Positions 36,083 through 45,698 of a stretch of DNA of 64,000 nt are shown here, piece after piece. Where the stretch lies: positions 248,001 through 312,000 of the forward strand of contig NZ_SOCT01000005.1 in assembly GCF_004364435.1 (NCBI RefSeq), read 5' to 3'. This stretch comes from Pseudomonas sp. LP_7_YM. Its GTDB lineage: Bacteria > Pseudomonadota > Gammaproteobacteria > Pseudomonadales > Pseudomonadaceae. The notes beneath the pieces are model-generated. The model ran no database searches and had not been told where the DNA came from. It saw only the letters and a program-made list of their open reading frames with translations. How positions within the stretch are numbered: the first letter of the stretch is position 1; every line of letters begins with the position of its first letter. Both the position numbers and the translations under genes were made by a program.

Positions 36083-36774
36083 GACGCACTCCTTACGAAC
36101 CCGACCGATGCACGTCGCTCAAGCCACGCCAAGCCGATCATCGAGATGGCCGTCATGCCCAGGTACATGAACGCTGCGACCATATAAAAGGTAAACGGCT
36201 GCTTGGTGGTGGTGACGGCGATCTGCGCGTGACGCATGACTTCTTCAAGCCCGATCACCGACACCAGCGCGGTGTCTTTCATCAGAATCATGAACAGGTT
36301 GCCCAGCCCCGGCAGCGCGATTCGCCACATCTGCGGCATCACCAGTTTGATGAAGATGCGCGAGCGTGACAGGCCCAGCGCCAAACCTGCCTCGCGATGC
36401 CCTTTGGGGATCGACAGCATGGCGCCGCGAAACACTTCCGTGGCGTACGCGCCGAAACACAGGCCCAGCGCGATCACACCGGCGGTAAAGGCGCTGAGCG
36501 ACAGGTTGGGGATGCCGAAAAAATGGCCGATGGCGCGCATCGAGCTGACGGTGCCAAAGTAGATCAGCAATACCCAGAGCAACTCGGGAATGCCGCGCAC
36601 CAGCGTCGAGTAGGTGCCGCCGAGCCATTGCAGGGCCCGGTTCGGTGAGGTCTTGGCCAGCGCGCCGAGCAGGCCCAGGACGAGGCCCAGGCACAAGGCT
36701 GACAGCGCCAGTTGGATCGTCATCAGCATGCCGGCAGCGAGGGCCGGGCCGAATCCTTGGAGATCGAAGTTCAT
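36079..36774 (-). CDS. hisQ: Basic amino acid ABC transporter permease HisQ type
   Basis: The 231-residue protein has five predicted helices and an EAA loop (GHREAGLALGLSRSRIFIKLVMPQMWR). It pairs with the HisM-type permease encoded next. The order binding protein-hisQ-hisM and the ATGA overlap match the histidine/arginine transporter loci of Pseudomonas. Confidence 0.9.
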   Translation of the reverse strand: MNFDLQGFGPALAAGMLMTIQLALSALCLGLVLGLLGALAKTSPNRALQWLGGTYSTLVRGIPELLWVLLIYFGTVSSMRAIGHFFGIPNLSLSAFTAGVIALGLCFGAYATEVFRGAMLSIPKGHREAGLALGLSRSRIFIKLVMPQMWRIALPGLGNLFMILMKDTALVSVIGLEEVMRHAQIAVTTTKQPFTFYMVAAFMYLGMTAISMIGLAWLERRASVGFVRSAS

Positions 36775-36828
36775 GGCTGTGCTTGCTAGAGGGCAGACGC
36801 CGCCCGCGTGGGCAGGCGGCGTTGCCGG

Positions 36829-37593
36829 TCAGAGAATGCTAAAGGGGAAATACTTGTCGTTGATCTTCTTGTAGGTGCCGTCTTCAATGATTTCCTTGAG
36901 TGCCGTGTTCAGCTTTTCGCGCAGCGGGTCGTCCTTGCGTACGGCAATGCCGATCTTGTCGTCGCCGAACATCGGCTCGCCCTTGAATTCGAAGCGCTGG
37001 CCGGTGTCGCTTTTCAGCCACTCGTAAGCGGCGTATTTGTCGCCGAGCAGCGCGTCGACACGGCCGGACGTCAGGTCCAGGAAGGCGTTTTCCTGCGAGT
37101 CGTACAGCTTGACGGTGACGTCATCGCCCCAGTTGTCTTCCAGCCAGGTGCCAGAGAGGGTTGCACGCTGCGCACCAATGATTTTGCCCTTGAGGGCTGC
37201 CTTAATGGCCGCAGCATCACCGGTCAGGTCGGTCGATTTGGGCGCGATGAACTGCAGCTTGTTCGAGTAATACGGATTGGTGAAGTCCACCGCCTGTTTA
37301 CGCTCATCGGTAATCGACATCGAAGAGATGATGAAGTCGAACTTCTGCGCGTTCAGGGCCGGGATGATGCCGTCCCAGTCCGAGGTGACCACTTCGCAGG
37401 TGACTTTCATTCTGGCGCACAGGGCATTGCCGATTTCGACGTCGAACCCGACCACTTGGCCGCTGGCATCTTTATTGTTGAATGGCGGGTAGGCACCTTC
37501 GATGCCCATCTTCAGGGTGTCGTCAGCGAACGCGCTGGTGGCCATGGCCAGCGTGGCGGCAGCGGCCAGCAGCAATTTTTTCAGGGTCTGCAT
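36829..37593 (-). CDS. Periplasmic binding protein of a basic amino acid transporter
   Basis: ATG 37593 (GGAGC upstream) gives 254 residues with a signal peptide MQTLKKLLLAAAATLAMATSAFA, then a PF00497-type lobe (LKMGIEGAYPPFNNKDASGQVVGFDVE) and a second lobe with SSMSITDERKQAVDFTNPYY. These match the LAO/HisJ/ArgT group, which bind lysine, arginine, ornithine or histidine. An earlier Met at 37689 would hide the signal peptide. It sits between hisP and hisQ in the operon. Confidence 0.9.
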   Translation of the reverse strand: MQTLKKLLLAAAATLAMATSAFADDTLKMGIEGAYPPFNNKDASGQVVGFDVEIGNALCARMKVTCEVVTSDWDGIIPALNAQKFDFIISSMSITDERKQAVDFTNPYYSNKLQFIAPKSTDLTGDAAAIKAALKGKIIGAQRATLSGTWLEDNWGDDVTVKLYDSQENAFLDLTSGRVDALLGDKYAAYEWLKSDTGQRFEFKGEPMFGDDKIGIAVRKDDPLREKLNTALKEIIEDGTYKKINDKYFPFSIL

Positions 37594-37606
37594 TGATGTT
37601 GCTCCG

Positions 37607-38380
37607 TTAGCCATTGCTGGACATGAATTGTTTGCAGCGCGCCGATTGCGGGTCATCGAAGACCTGTCGCGGCGAACCTTGTTCTTCAATCAACCCTTGA
37701 TGCAGGAAGACCACTTCACTGGAGACCTGCCGGGCGAACTTCATTTCGTGGGTGACCATCAGCATGGTCCGGCCTTCTTCTGCCAGACCCCGAATCACGT
37801 TAAGCACTTCCTGCACCATCTCCGGGTCCAGCGCGGACGTCGGCTCGTCGAACAGAATGACTTTGGGCTGCATCGCCAGCGTGCGAGCGATGGCGGCGCG
37901 CTGTTGCTGACCACCGGATAGCTGCGCCGGGTACACATGACGTTTATCCGCAATGCCGACCTTGGCCAGCAGCGTCTCTGCCATTTCCACCGCTTCGGCT
38001 TTGCTTTTACCCAGCACGCGGCGCGGTGCCTCGATGATGTTATCGAGCACGCTCATGTGCGGCCACAGATTGAAGTTCTGAAACACGAAACCGATTTCAC
38101 TGCGCAGGCGATTGATCTGACGATTGTCGGCAGCGATCAGTTCACCTTTGCGATTGGCTTTAAGTTTGAGCGCTTCACCGGCCACCAGAATTTCGCCCTC
38201 GTGGGGATTTTCCAGCAGGTTGATGCAGCGCAGCAGCGTGGATTTGCCTGACCCGGAGGAGCCCAGAATCGAAATCACGTCGCCATCGCGTGCGCTCAGC
38301 GAGATGCCCTTGAGCACTTCGAGCTGACCGTAGCGTTTATGCAAATTGCGGATTTCCAGGGCGGGCGTCGGCTCGGCCAT
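37607..38380 (-). CDS. hisP: Basic amino acid ABC transporter ATPase HisP type
   Basis: The 257-residue ATPase has Walker A GSSGSGKST, the Q-loop, the signature LSGGQQQRAAIARTL, Walker B VILFDEPTSALD and the H-loop VTHEM. It drives uptake by the neighbouring permeases and is first in the minus-strand operon. Only 13 bases separate it from the binding-protein gene. Confidence 0.94.
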   Translation of the reverse strand: MAEPTPALEIRNLHKRYGQLEVLKGISLSARDGDVISILGSSGSGKSTLLRCINLLENPHEGEILVAGEALKLKANRKGELIAADNRQINRLRSEIGFVFQNFNLWPHMSVLDNIIEAPRRVLGKSKAEAVEMAETLLAKVGIADKRHVYPAQLSGGQQQRAAIARTLAMQPKVILFDEPTSALDPEMVQEVLNVIRGLAEEGRTMLMVTHEMKFARQVSSEVVFLHQGLIEEQGSPRQVFDDPQSARCKQFMSSNG

Positions 38381-38703
38381 GTCGGGACCTCATATGTTCA
38401 CTGCAACTGGCGCACGGCAACCGAGCTGGCCTTGCGCAAAAAGGGCGCGATGGTGCCAGCTTTAAGCGCCGTGGGGAAGGGTATATCGGCCATTGGTGCC
38501 CTGCGGCGGGCAATTTTCTGCTCTGAATTGGTGCTATTTACTGACAGATGTGTATTTTCGGTGCGCGCGAACGTCTTTACCCTGTTGCGCTCGGTAACGT
38601 TTCCTACAGAACTGGCAAAAGGCTATTTCTCTCAGCCACTTACCGAACGCCGCAGTAACGGGCATATCCACGCACGGCGTCGGTTTGAAATATTCTGGCG
38701 TAG

Positions 38704-38768
38704 TTTTTGCGTAAAAAATAAATAACAGGATGTTGCGATCTTTTTACGTGAAGTCGTAAAACATCCTG
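38704..38768 (+). promoter_or_regulatory. Palindromic region upstream of the permease gene
   Basis: Two related dyads lie 30-95 bases before ATG 38800. The first is TTTTTGCGTAAAAA (38704-38717). The second is nested: CAGGATGTT/AACATCCTG (38726-38734 and 38760-38768) around TTTTACG/CGTAAAA (38742-38748 and 38755-38761). They could be operators or a 5' untranslated-region hairpin. The rest of the 419-base gap (38381-38703) shows no gene and must hold the hisP promoter. Confidence 0.4.
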
Positions 38769-38799
38769 ATCCGTATAAAAATCCTTAAAGGTTGCTTAC

Positions 38800-40191
38800 A
38801 TGAGCAGTACCCCAAACTCTTCAAACCTTGATCAGGGCCTCAAATCGCGGCACATCACCATGCTGTCCATCGCAGGGGTGATCGGCGCTGGCCTCTTCGT
38901 CGGTTCTGGTCACGCCATCGCCGAAGCGGGCCCAGCGGTTCTGCTGGCTTACGCGGCAGCCGGTACGCTGGTGGTTCTTGTGATGCGCATGTTGGCTGAG
39001 ATGGCGGTGGCTTCGCCGGACACCGGCTCCTTCTCCACCTACGCTGACCGCGCAATCGGTCACTGGGCCGGCTTCACCATCGGCTGGCTGTATTGGTGGT
39101 TCTGGGTGTTGGTGATTCCGCTGGAGGCCAACGCTGCCGCGACGATCCTGCATGCGTGGTTCCCGAATGTCGCGATCTGGGCCTTCACGCTGGTGATCAC
39201 CTTGCTGCTCACCGCAACGAACCTGTTCAGCGTTAAAAATTACGGCGAGTTCGAATTCTGGTTCGCTCTGATCAAGGTTCTGGCAATCATCGGTTTCGTG
39301 GTCCTGGGTGTTGCCGCCTTGTTCGGCCTGCTGCCAAACAGCCAGGTCAGCGGTATTAGCCACCTGTACGACACGCAGGGTTTCCTGCCTAACGGTATGG
39401 GCGCGGTGCTGGCAGCGATGCTGACGACCATGTTCTCGTTTATGGGTACCGAGATCGTCACCATTGCCGCGGCCGAGTCGAAAAACCCGGGCCAGCAAAT
39501 CACCAAGGCCACCAACTCGGTCATCTGGCGGATCTGCCTGTTCTATCTGGTGTCGATCTTCCTGATCGTTGCGCTGGTGCCATGGAACGACAGTCGCCTG
39601 GCTGAAGTCGGCTCGTACCAGACCGTGCTCGACCTGATGGGCATCCCTAACGCCAAGCTGATCGTCGATCTGGTGGTGCTGGTCGCCGTCACCAGCTGCC
39701 TGAACTCGGCGCTGTACACTGCCTCGCGCATGCTGTTCTCCCTCGGTAAGCGCGGCGATGCACCTGCTGTTTCGCAACGCACCAGCAAAGCAGGCACCCC
39801 TTACTGGGCCGTGCTGTTGTCGACTGCCGCTGCTTTCATTGCCGTGTTCGCCAACTATGTCGCGCCTGCGGCGGTGTTCGACTTCCTGCTCGCCAGCTCC
39901 GGCGCCATTGCGCTGCTGGTGTACCTGGTGATCGCCGTCTCGCAACTGCGCATGCGCCGCAAGCGTGAGGCCGAAGGCCAAGCGATCGACTTCCGCATGT
40001 GGCTGTTCCCGGGCCTGACCTGGGTTGTGATCGTGTTCATCGTCGCGGTGCTGACCATCATGCTGTTCCAGGAAGGCCACCGCATGGAAATCATCGCCAC
40101 GGGCCTGCTGAGCATTTTGGTCGTCGCTGCAGGCCTGATCGTGTCGAGCCGCCGCAAGGCGTCGAAAGCAGGGAAGGCCGTGCTCAATTGA
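38800..40191 (+). CDS. gabP: Amino acid permease, GABA permease (GabP) type
   Basis: The 463-residue protein of the amino acid transporter (AAT/APC) family starts with the family motif LKSRHITMLSIAGVIGAGLFVGSG and has about 12 helices. The glycine-rich first helix and the GTEIVTIAAAESKNP segment match GabP-like permeases that import 4-aminobutyrate with protons. Other substrates in the AAT family are possible. A terminator follows, so it is monocistronic. Dyads lie directly upstream. Confidence 0.75.
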   Translation: MSSTPNSSNLDQGLKSRHITMLSIAGVIGAGLFVGSGHAIAEAGPAVLLAYAAAGTLVVLVMRMLAEMAVASPDTGSFSTYADRAIGHWAGFTIGWLYWWFWVLVIPLEANAAATILHAWFPNVAIWAFTLVITLLLTATNLFSVKNYGEFEFWFALIKVLAIIGFVVLGVAALFGLLPNSQVSGISHLYDTQGFLPNGMGAVLAAMLTTMFSFMGTEIVTIAAAESKNPGQQITKATNSVIWRICLFYLVSIFLIVALVPWNDSRLAEVGSYQTVLDLMGIPNAKLIVDLVVLVAVTSCLNSALYTASRMLFSLGKRGDAPAVSQRTSKAGTPYWAVLLSTAAAFIAVFANYVAPAAVFDFLLASSGAIALLVYLVIAVSQLRMRRKREAEGQAIDFRMWLFPGLTWVVIVFIVAVLTIMLFQEGHRMEIIATGLLSILVVAAGLIVSSRRKASKAGKAVLN

Positions 40192-40224
40192 TCAATTGAG
40201 TCGGCGTTGCCAGTGAGAAAAGGG

Positions 40225-40257
40225 CGGCTGCCATCAGCAATGATGGTGGCCGTTTTT
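40225..40257 (+). terminator. Terminator after the permease gene
   Basis: A 12 bp stem CGGCTGCCATCA/TGATGGTGGCCG (two non-Watson-Crick pairs) with loop GCAA is followed by TTTTT. Confidence 0.85.
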
Positions 40258-40489
40258 GTTTGACGATGACTCCAATACCGTAATTCGCGGGCGACAGCGA
40301 GAGCACTCCGACTTCCGTGGGCGGGGGCAGGCCATAAGATCGGCGCTCGCCCTCTACTGCGCCGCGTTCTTTCTGATGCCGCTATACCTAAGCGATTTGT
40401 CCGGCGCTCCGGCAGCACCCGCTGATAGCCGTGGCGCGGCGTTATGACAGTGCCGTCTATCAGGCAGCCCAGGCATGCATCGTCCAGCA

Positions 40490-41050
40490 TTAACGAGCGA
40501 TATTTTTTACTTTCATCCTCCCCAACACCGATCTCCCCTGCATCTGATGCATCAATACCGCCGCCAGGTGCAACGTCACCAATCCCGCCAGAATCGCGCA
40601 CAGCACGTGATGCAAGTCGTGCAGGCGCATGAGTAGCATTTCCGAGTGGACGAGCTGTGGCAGCGGTATAACGGCAAGCAGCGTGACGGGATGGCTCATC
40701 ATCAGCACCCCAGTGACCAAAACCCCTGAAACCACTGCGTACATCGCCTTGTGCGTCGCGCTGGCGAGCCGCTTGTGTGGGTTGTCGTGCGCGCGCTGAG
40801 GGCCGCTCTTGATGGCCAGCCACAGGCGCCAGGCGAAAAGCGGGATGAAGAGGCTGGTCACTTGCGGGTTGATCGACTCCACCCATTGGCGAAAAGGGTG
40901 CGTCGGATCCATTAGCACCACACCGAAACCGCTGAGGGTTGCCCAGAGGATGACCGCTGCAGACAGCCAGTGCAGGACAATTCGAGGTTTGGAGTAAGTG
41001 CTCGCTTCGTCGATGGATGTTGCCGACGAAGGGGGAGGGAGATGGGTCAA
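40490..41050 (-). CDS. Cytochrome b561-type membrane protein
   Basis: The 186-residue protein has four membrane helices (IVLHWLSAAVILWATLSGFGV, LFIPLFAWRLWLAIK, YAVVSGVLVTGVLMMS, LHDLHHVLCAILAGLVTLHLAAVL) and histidines in helix 1 (LHW) and helix 4 (LHDLHH, TLHL) suited to bind two hemes. This matches the prokaryotic cytochrome b561 family, which transfers electrons from ubiquinol, sometimes to superoxide. It sits alone between the permease terminator and a hypothetical gene. Confidence 0.85.
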   Translation of the reverse strand: MTHLPPPSSATSIDEASTYSKPRIVLHWLSAAVILWATLSGFGVVLMDPTHPFRQWVESINPQVTSLFIPLFAWRLWLAIKSGPQRAHDNPHKRLASATHKAMYAVVSGVLVTGVLMMSHPVTLLAVIPLPQLVHSEMLLMRLHDLHHVLCAILAGLVTLHLAAVLMHQMQGRSVLGRMKVKNIAR

Positions 41051-41141
41051 AACGGCCAGCCTTTATTGAGAAGGAGTTGCATTCTCGTGCTGGCGCAAAG
41101 CTACCGTCTTGACCGGGGTCATGCAAATTAAAAAAGGCGGA

Positions 41142-41633
41142 TCAACGACGACCTGCGTCGCGAGCGTTTTTCCTTTGCAGGATATCGGAGGCCTCGTTGT
41201 AGGCATCCTGGAAGGTGTCGCTGCCAAGCCACTCAACGGTGTCGTCTTCTTCTTCGTTATGGAAGATGCCGCGATAGGTGATCAACAAGGCCATCAAAAA
41301 ATCAGTAGCCGGGTCTTCTTCTTCCTCTGCAATCACCATTTCCAGCACCGGGAATTGCAGGAAGACCACGCACATCGCCAGCAGGCTGATCGCTTCAGCT
41401 TTTTTCATTGCCTCAAACAGGTCATCGTAGTCGGCGGGCTCGAAGCCGTTGTCCATGATGTCACGGAAGTCGAACGTGCTGAGGTCAATCGCGATATCGT
41501 CAAACGGCTCGTTAACGAATGCATGATTGAGCACCGGATGCACCACGCTCGGCTTGCCCTTGCCCGAACGGTTCTGCTTGGCCTTGGCTTTGGCGCGCTG
41601 GGCACGTTTTTGCTGTTTGTCTGGAGAGGCCAT
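41142..41633 (-). CDS. Conserved hypothetical protein, 163 residues
   Basis: ATG 41633 (AAGGA upstream) begins with a highly basic tail (MASPDKQQKRAQRAKAKAKQNR), followed by an acidic helical domain (AFVNEPFDDIAIDLSTFDFR, YDDLFEAMKKAEAISLLAMC, LQFPVLEMVIAEEEEDPATD). No signal or membrane segment is present; the basic N-terminus may contact RNA or DNA. The frame continues upstream over the terminator of tRNA-Phe, but that part is not translated in this model. The function is unknown. Confidence 0.72.
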   Translation of the reverse strand: MASPDKQQKRAQRAKAKAKQNRSGKGKPSVVHPVLNHAFVNEPFDDIAIDLSTFDFRDIMDNGFEPADYDDLFEAMKKAEAISLLAMCVVFLQFPVLEMVIAEEEEDPATDFLMALLITYRGIFHNEEEDDTVEWLGSDTFQDAYNEASDILQRKNARDAGRR

Positions 41634-41748
41634 GCGAGGCGGTCCTTTTTTGTAGGCAAGTGTTGTATTGCAAGCGGCTATTGAATCGCAGCTGTCAGGA
41701 TTTACCAAGGGTGGTCGGAAAATTGCCCCGAAAAAAATCACGCCCAAT

Positions 41749-41783
41749 AAAAAACCCCTGAATCTTTCGATGCAGGGGTTTTT
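41749..41783 (-). terminator. Terminator of tRNA-Phe
   Basis: A 10 bp stem AAAACCCCTG/CAGGGGTTTT with an A-run (T-run on the minus strand) lies just past the tRNA CCA end. Confidence 0.88.
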
Positions 41784-41792
41784 CGGTATTAG

Positions 41793-41868
41793 TGGTGCCC
41801 AGAGACGGAATCGAACCGCCGACACGGGGATTTTCAATCCCCTGCTCTACCGACTGAGCTATCTGGGC
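41793..41868 (-). tRNA. tRNA-Phe (GAA)
   Basis: A 76-base cloverleaf with encoded CCA. Anticodon stem GGGGA/TCCCC carries loop TTGAAAA with anticodon GAA; acceptor GCCCAGA pairs with TCTGGGC. Confidence 0.97.
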
Positions 41869-41970
41869 AACGGGGCGAATTAGACGTGTTTTTCAGAAGG
41901 TCGTCAAGCGTGAGTTTGAAAAAAATTTGAATTATTTCCTCCGCTTACGCTTAACACCGCCAGAAAAGGG

Positions 41971-42243
41971 TCATTCGGACGGCGGAACGTAGCCTTCGGC
42001 CTTGGCGTACTCTTCGCCCGAGAGGTACTTGTCCATCTCGGCCTGCAGGAACTTGCGGTCTTCGGCATTCATCATGTTCAGGCGACGCTCGTTGATCAGC
42101 AGGGTCTGGTGCTTCTGCCAGTCCGCCCAGGCTTTTTGCGAAACATGGTTATAAACGTCTTCGCCCTTGGTGCCCGGATAGGGTGGGCGCTCCAGGCCTG
42201 GCAGTTCTTCTTTGTACTTGCGGCACATTACAGTGCGGGTCAT
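41971..42243 (-). CDS. yggX: Fe(2+)-trafficking / oxidative damage protein YggX
   Basis: This 90-residue protein starts [24 protein letters not shown] and has the family motifs [14 protein letters not shown] and [20 protein letters not shown]. YggX protects iron-sulfur enzymes from oxidants, with the single cysteine (C7) implicated. It overlaps mutY by four bases, an arrangement conserved in gamma-proteobacteria, where mutY-yggX forms one transcript. Confidence 0.96.
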   Translation of the reverse strand: MTRTVMCRKYKEELPGLERPPYPGTKGEDVYNHVSQKAWADWQKHQTLLINERRLNMMNAEDRKFLQAEMDKYLSGEEYAKAEGYVPPSE

Positions 42244-43307
42244 GACGGCTCTCCTGCATTCAATACGTCGGCTGCATTCTTGAGCAGCTTCTTCACCGGG
42301 GCGGCAAGGCCCAGGCGCGGCGGGGTGGCGAGGTTATACCAGAGCCAGTCGTCCTCGGCCACGTGATGGGCCGACTCCTCGACCCGGACCAACCACGGCT
42401 CGATGGTCAGTTGAAAGTGGCTGAAGGTGTGGACAAGTTCAGGCATCGCTTGGTGCTCACCCAGCTTCAGTGCGTGCTGATCGGCCAGATGCTGCATGTC
42501 GCCGAATTCGTCCAGCTGCGGCAGGCTCCACAGCCCGCCCCACAAACCCGTCGAAGGACGGCGATAAAGCAGAATGTCGCCTTCATGGTTGGCGAAGATC
42601 GGCATCAGCGTGCGTTTCTGCGGGACAGTCTTGCGTGGCTTGGGAATCGGGTAACGGGTTTCCTGGCCGAGCATGTGCGCCTCGCAGCCGCGCTCCAGCG
42701 GACACAATAGACAGCTGGGCCTGCTGCGGGTGCAGAGCGTGGCGCCCAGGTCCATCATCGCTTGCGTGTAATGATTGACCCGGCTGTAGGGCGTCAAGCG
42801 CTCTGCGGTTGCCCACATCTGCTTGGCTACCTTGGGTTCACCCGGATACCCCTCTTGCGCGGTAAAGCGCGCCAGAACGCGTTTGACGTTGCCGTCGAGG
42901 ATCGGCGCACGCAGGCCCATGCTGATGCTGGCGATTGCGCCGGCGGTGGACAGGCCGATACCGGGCAGTTCGGTGAGCTTTTCCACGTCGCGAGGAAATG
43001 CGCCGCTGTGCTCGGCGACGACGATTTTCGCAGCCTTCTGCAGGTTGCGGGCGCGGGTGTAATAGCCCAGGCCGGTCCACAGGTGCAGCACTTCATCCTC
43101 GGGAGCGTCGGCCAGGGCCTGAACCGTGGGCAAGGCTTCCATGAAACGGTCGAAATAGCCCAGCACCGTGCTGACCTGGGTTTGCTGCAGCATGATTTCC
43201 GACACCCAGACCCGGTAGGGTGTGATGTCGTGTTGCCACGGAAGATCGTGGCGGCCGTGACGGTCATACCAGTCAAGGACGGCGGTGGAGAACTGCTCGG
43301 GTTGCAT
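42240..43307 (-). CDS. mutY: Adenine DNA glycosylase MutY
   Basis: MutY removes adenine mispaired with 8-oxoguanine. The 355-residue protein has the HhH-GPD fold: catalytic Glu E37 in [10 protein letters not shown], the helix-hairpin-helix [15 protein letters not shown], and the catalytic Asp in [11 protein letters not shown]. The iron-sulfur loop C-x6-C-x2-C-x5-C appears in [17 protein letters not shown]. The C-terminal MutT-like domain recognises 8-oxoG. Length is normal. Confidence 0.96.
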   Translation of the reverse strand: MQPEQFSTAVLDWYDRHGRHDLPWQHDITPYRVWVSEIMLQQTQVSTVLGYFDRFMEALPTVQALADAPEDEVLHLWTGLGYYTRARNLQKAAKIVVAEHSGAFPRDVEKLTELPGIGLSTAGAIASISMGLRAPILDGNVKRVLARFTAQEGYPGEPKVAKQMWATAERLTPYSRVNHYTQAMMDLGATLCTRSRPSCLLCPLERGCEAHMLGQETRYPIPKPRKTVPQKRTLMPIFANHEGDILLYRRPSTGLWGGLWSLPQLDEFGDMQHLADQHALKLGEHQAMPELVHTFSHFQLTIEPWLVRVEESAHHVAEDDWLWYNLATPPRLGLAAPVKKLLKNAADVLNAGEPS

Positions 43308-43360
43308 CGTGATTCCGGATTGTCAGAGAAGACGCATCTATGTGTAGGAGCCCGGAACTG

Positions 43361-43450
43361 GGGGAGCGAATTCGTTCGCAAAGCCATGGTACGGACGACG
43401 ATGATTTATCGATCGTACGGGCTGTTCGTGAATGAGCTCGTCCCACAGGG
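43361..43450. repeat. Intergenic inverted repeat, GAATTCATTCGC family, diverged copy
   Basis: Ends GGGGAGCGAATTCGTTCGC and TTCGTGAATGAGCTCGTCCC, about 90 bases apart, between mutY and asmA. Several substitutions make it older than the copies at 51303 and 52507. Confidence 0.7.
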
Positions 43451-43469
43451 GATCGACGGGCTGCCAATT

Positions 43470-45698
43470 TTACCGTTTGAACAGTCCCTTGATTGCATCC
43501 TTGAGCTCGGGACTGACCTTGTTCCCCAGCTTTTCGTCGATCTTGTCGCCAATGCGATCAGTCGCGAGCTTGGCGGCGACTTTGCCTATGCCTTCGTTGT
43601 CCAGGCGGCAGGCCTTGGCGCCCAGCTCCAGCGGCCCGCGGCAGAGGATCGGCCATTCGATGCCGACGAAGCGCGGGTTCACCTGGCAGGCCGGGTCCGG
43701 CATGTCGCTCTTGTCGCCTTCGATGATCACGCCGACACGGTAGTTCATCCCCATCACCCGCAGGTCGATGTCGCCATCGCCGTTGACGGTAAGGCCCGGC
43801 GTGCGGACTTTCAGGTCCGGGTTGCTGGCCACGCCGTTACGGAACACCAGATTGCCGTTGAGCTGCTGGAATGGCGTGTCCTTGCCGCGTGGATCACCGC
43901 TAAGGGTCTTGCGGTTGAGCACCGAAATACCACGGCACAATTGCTGCTCGAGGTTAGCATTGACCAATACGCCGTCAGTCAGCGTAAAGCCGGTCGTGCC
44001 GTTGAGGCTTTCCACCAGGGCCTTCTGGCTGTTGCCCTTTGCCGTGACGTCGCTGTTCAGCGTCAGCAGGCCACGCACCGGCGGGGTCGTGCCCTGGCTC
44101 TGGATGAAGCGTTCGACCGGGACTCTGGCAATGCGCGTCTGCACGCTGGCAAGCGGGGTGTCCGGACGTACGTCGAGGTTGCCTTTGACTTCGAAGTTGC
44201 CGTTGTAGAGGTCGCCACGCAGGCTGTCGAGTTTGACCAGGCCATCCAGCGCTGAGGTTTTCAGAGCGGCATTCTGGATGGGCAATTTCTCCACGGTCAG
44301 CTTGCCGAAGCTCAGATCAGCGTCGACGTCGAGCGTGCGCATGCGCTCCAGCGGCAGCAGTTTCGCATCGCTCCAGGCGCCTTGCGTGGGCTGCATCGGC
44401 AATGGCGAAGTATCTGCTGCGGCCAGGGCGTCGGCTTCAGTGCTTTGCACTTCGGTTTTACGCGCAGCGCCAGCGGCCTTCGCCTGATCGCTCTGTGGTG
44501 GGCGATAACGGTCCGCGTCGAAGGTGTCGGCCTTGAGTTGCAGGCGCAGTGACTGCTTGGCGAAGTCTTCCACGGCCACGCGTCCGGTGAAGGTGCTGTC
44601 GTCGACTCTCAACGTCAGATCATCCAGCGAGACGCTGTTTTGCGTGGCCGCGATACGACTGACCATCTCCAGCCGGGTCAGGCTGTTATCGCCCAGGGGC
44701 GGCGCGGTCTGGCCGATGCTGTCGAGGAATTCACGCACGTTGAACTGCGCGATGGAAATGCCGCCGCTGAGCTGCGGCGCCGTGTCCAGATCGCGGACAT
44801 GCAGTTCGCCAAGTGCACGCAGTTGGTTGGCGGACAGCTTGAGGTTGGTCCATTCGGCGACATTGGCCGACAGGTCTGCCAGCAACTGACCTTGCATCGA
44901 GAACGTCAGCGTCTTGCCCTGTAACGGGTCGCCTGCCGCTTCGCCCGAAAAGCGCATGTCGTCGAGCTGGTAACGCTTGAGTGCGCGGTCGAAGCGCAGC
45001 TTGCCGGTGAGTTCGGTCTTGGTGCGCACCACCGGTTGATTGGTGCTGAGGAATGCCGTCAGCTTGATCGGGATATCGGTCGCGTTATGCACCGGGCCGG
45101 TGCTCAGTTGAATGCTCTCGGCGGTGAATTGCCGGGCTTTCTGCATATCGTTGAAGTCAACGCGAGCGTTGTTCACGGTCAGGCTGTCGATGTCCAGCTT
45201 GAGCGGTTGCCAGGTTTTTTCAGATGGCGCGGGCGCAGGTTCGGCAGGGGGCTGTGCTGCAGCCAGCGGCTGGGTCGGACTGGCCGCGGTGGCCGGCGTC
45301 TTGCCGATGTCTTCCCAGTTACCGTGGCCGTTTTCATCGCGGGTCAGCATCAGTTTCAGGCCTTCGACACGTATGTCGCTCATCTGCACTTCCTTGCGCA
45401 GCAGCGGTAATACGCGAACCGAAAGACCGAGCATCTGCAGGTCGGCAAAAGGTTTGCTCGGCTCGGTCAGCGTGGCGATGCTTGCGTCGTGCAGCTCAAG
45501 GCCCAGCCAGGGGAACAAACTCCAGCCGATGTCGCCGTTGAGGGTCAGTTCGACATGAGCCCGATCGCGAACCAGTTTACGAATCTCGTCTTTGTAGTCG
45601 TTGGGATCAAACAGATGGGTCAAGGCAAAGCCGAGAGCCACGATGATCAGCAACAGCCCGAGAATGAATAGTCCCAGGATTTTGCCGAACGCTTTCAT
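43470..45698 (-). CDS. asmA: AsmA family envelope biogenesis protein
   Basis: The 742-residue protein has one N-terminal membrane helix (ILGLFILGLLLIIVALGFALT) followed by DPNDYKDEIRKLVRDR, a standard AsmA start, and a long periplasmic beta-rich domain. It ends with a conserved AsmA_2 region (ADLSFGKLTVEKLPIQNA, FTLTDGVLVNANLEQQLC). AsmA-like proteins move or order phospholipids and influence outer-membrane assembly. It lies upstream of mutY-yggX on the same strand, separated by a repeat. Confidence 0.92.
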   Translation of the reverse strand: MKAFGKILGLFILGLLLIIVALGFALTHLFDPNDYKDEIRKLVRDRAHVELTLNGDIGWSLFPWLGLELHDASIATLTEPSKPFADLQMLGLSVRVLPLLRKEVQMSDIRVEGLKLMLTRDENGHGNWEDIGKTPATAASPTQPLAAAQPPAEPAPAPSEKTWQPLKLDIDSLTVNNARVDFNDMQKARQFTAESIQLSTGPVHNATDIPIKLTAFLSTNQPVVRTKTELTGKLRFDRALKRYQLDDMRFSGEAAGDPLQGKTLTFSMQGQLLADLSANVAEWTNLKLSANQLRALGELHVRDLDTAPQLSGGISIAQFNVREFLDSIGQTAPPLGDNSLTRLEMVSRIAATQNSVSLDDLTLRVDDSTFTGRVAVEDFAKQSLRLQLKADTFDADRYRPPQSDQAKAAGAARKTEVQSTEADALAAADTSPLPMQPTQGAWSDAKLLPLERMRTLDVDADLSFGKLTVEKLPIQNAALKTSALDGLVKLDSLRGDLYNGNFEVKGNLDVRPDTPLASVQTRIARVPVERFIQSQGTTPPVRGLLTLNSDVTAKGNSQKALVESLNGTTGFTLTDGVLVNANLEQQLCRGISVLNRKTLSGDPRGKDTPFQQLNGNLVFRNGVASNPDLKVRTPGLTVNGDGDIDLRVMGMNYRVGVIIEGDKSDMPDPACQVNPRFVGIEWPILCRGPLELGAKACRLDNEGIGKVAAKLATDRIGDKIDEKLGNKVSPELKDAIKGLFKR

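Noticed and set aside
38821..40080. A 419-codon minus-strand frame opposite the permease gene
   Set aside because: Antisense shadow of a clear membrane transporter; composition is rich in His/Gln/Arg as typical of shadows.
42762..44255. A 497-codon plus-strand frame spanning mutY and asmA antisense
   Set aside because: It crosses two real genes and an intergenic repeat; no start signal or motif.
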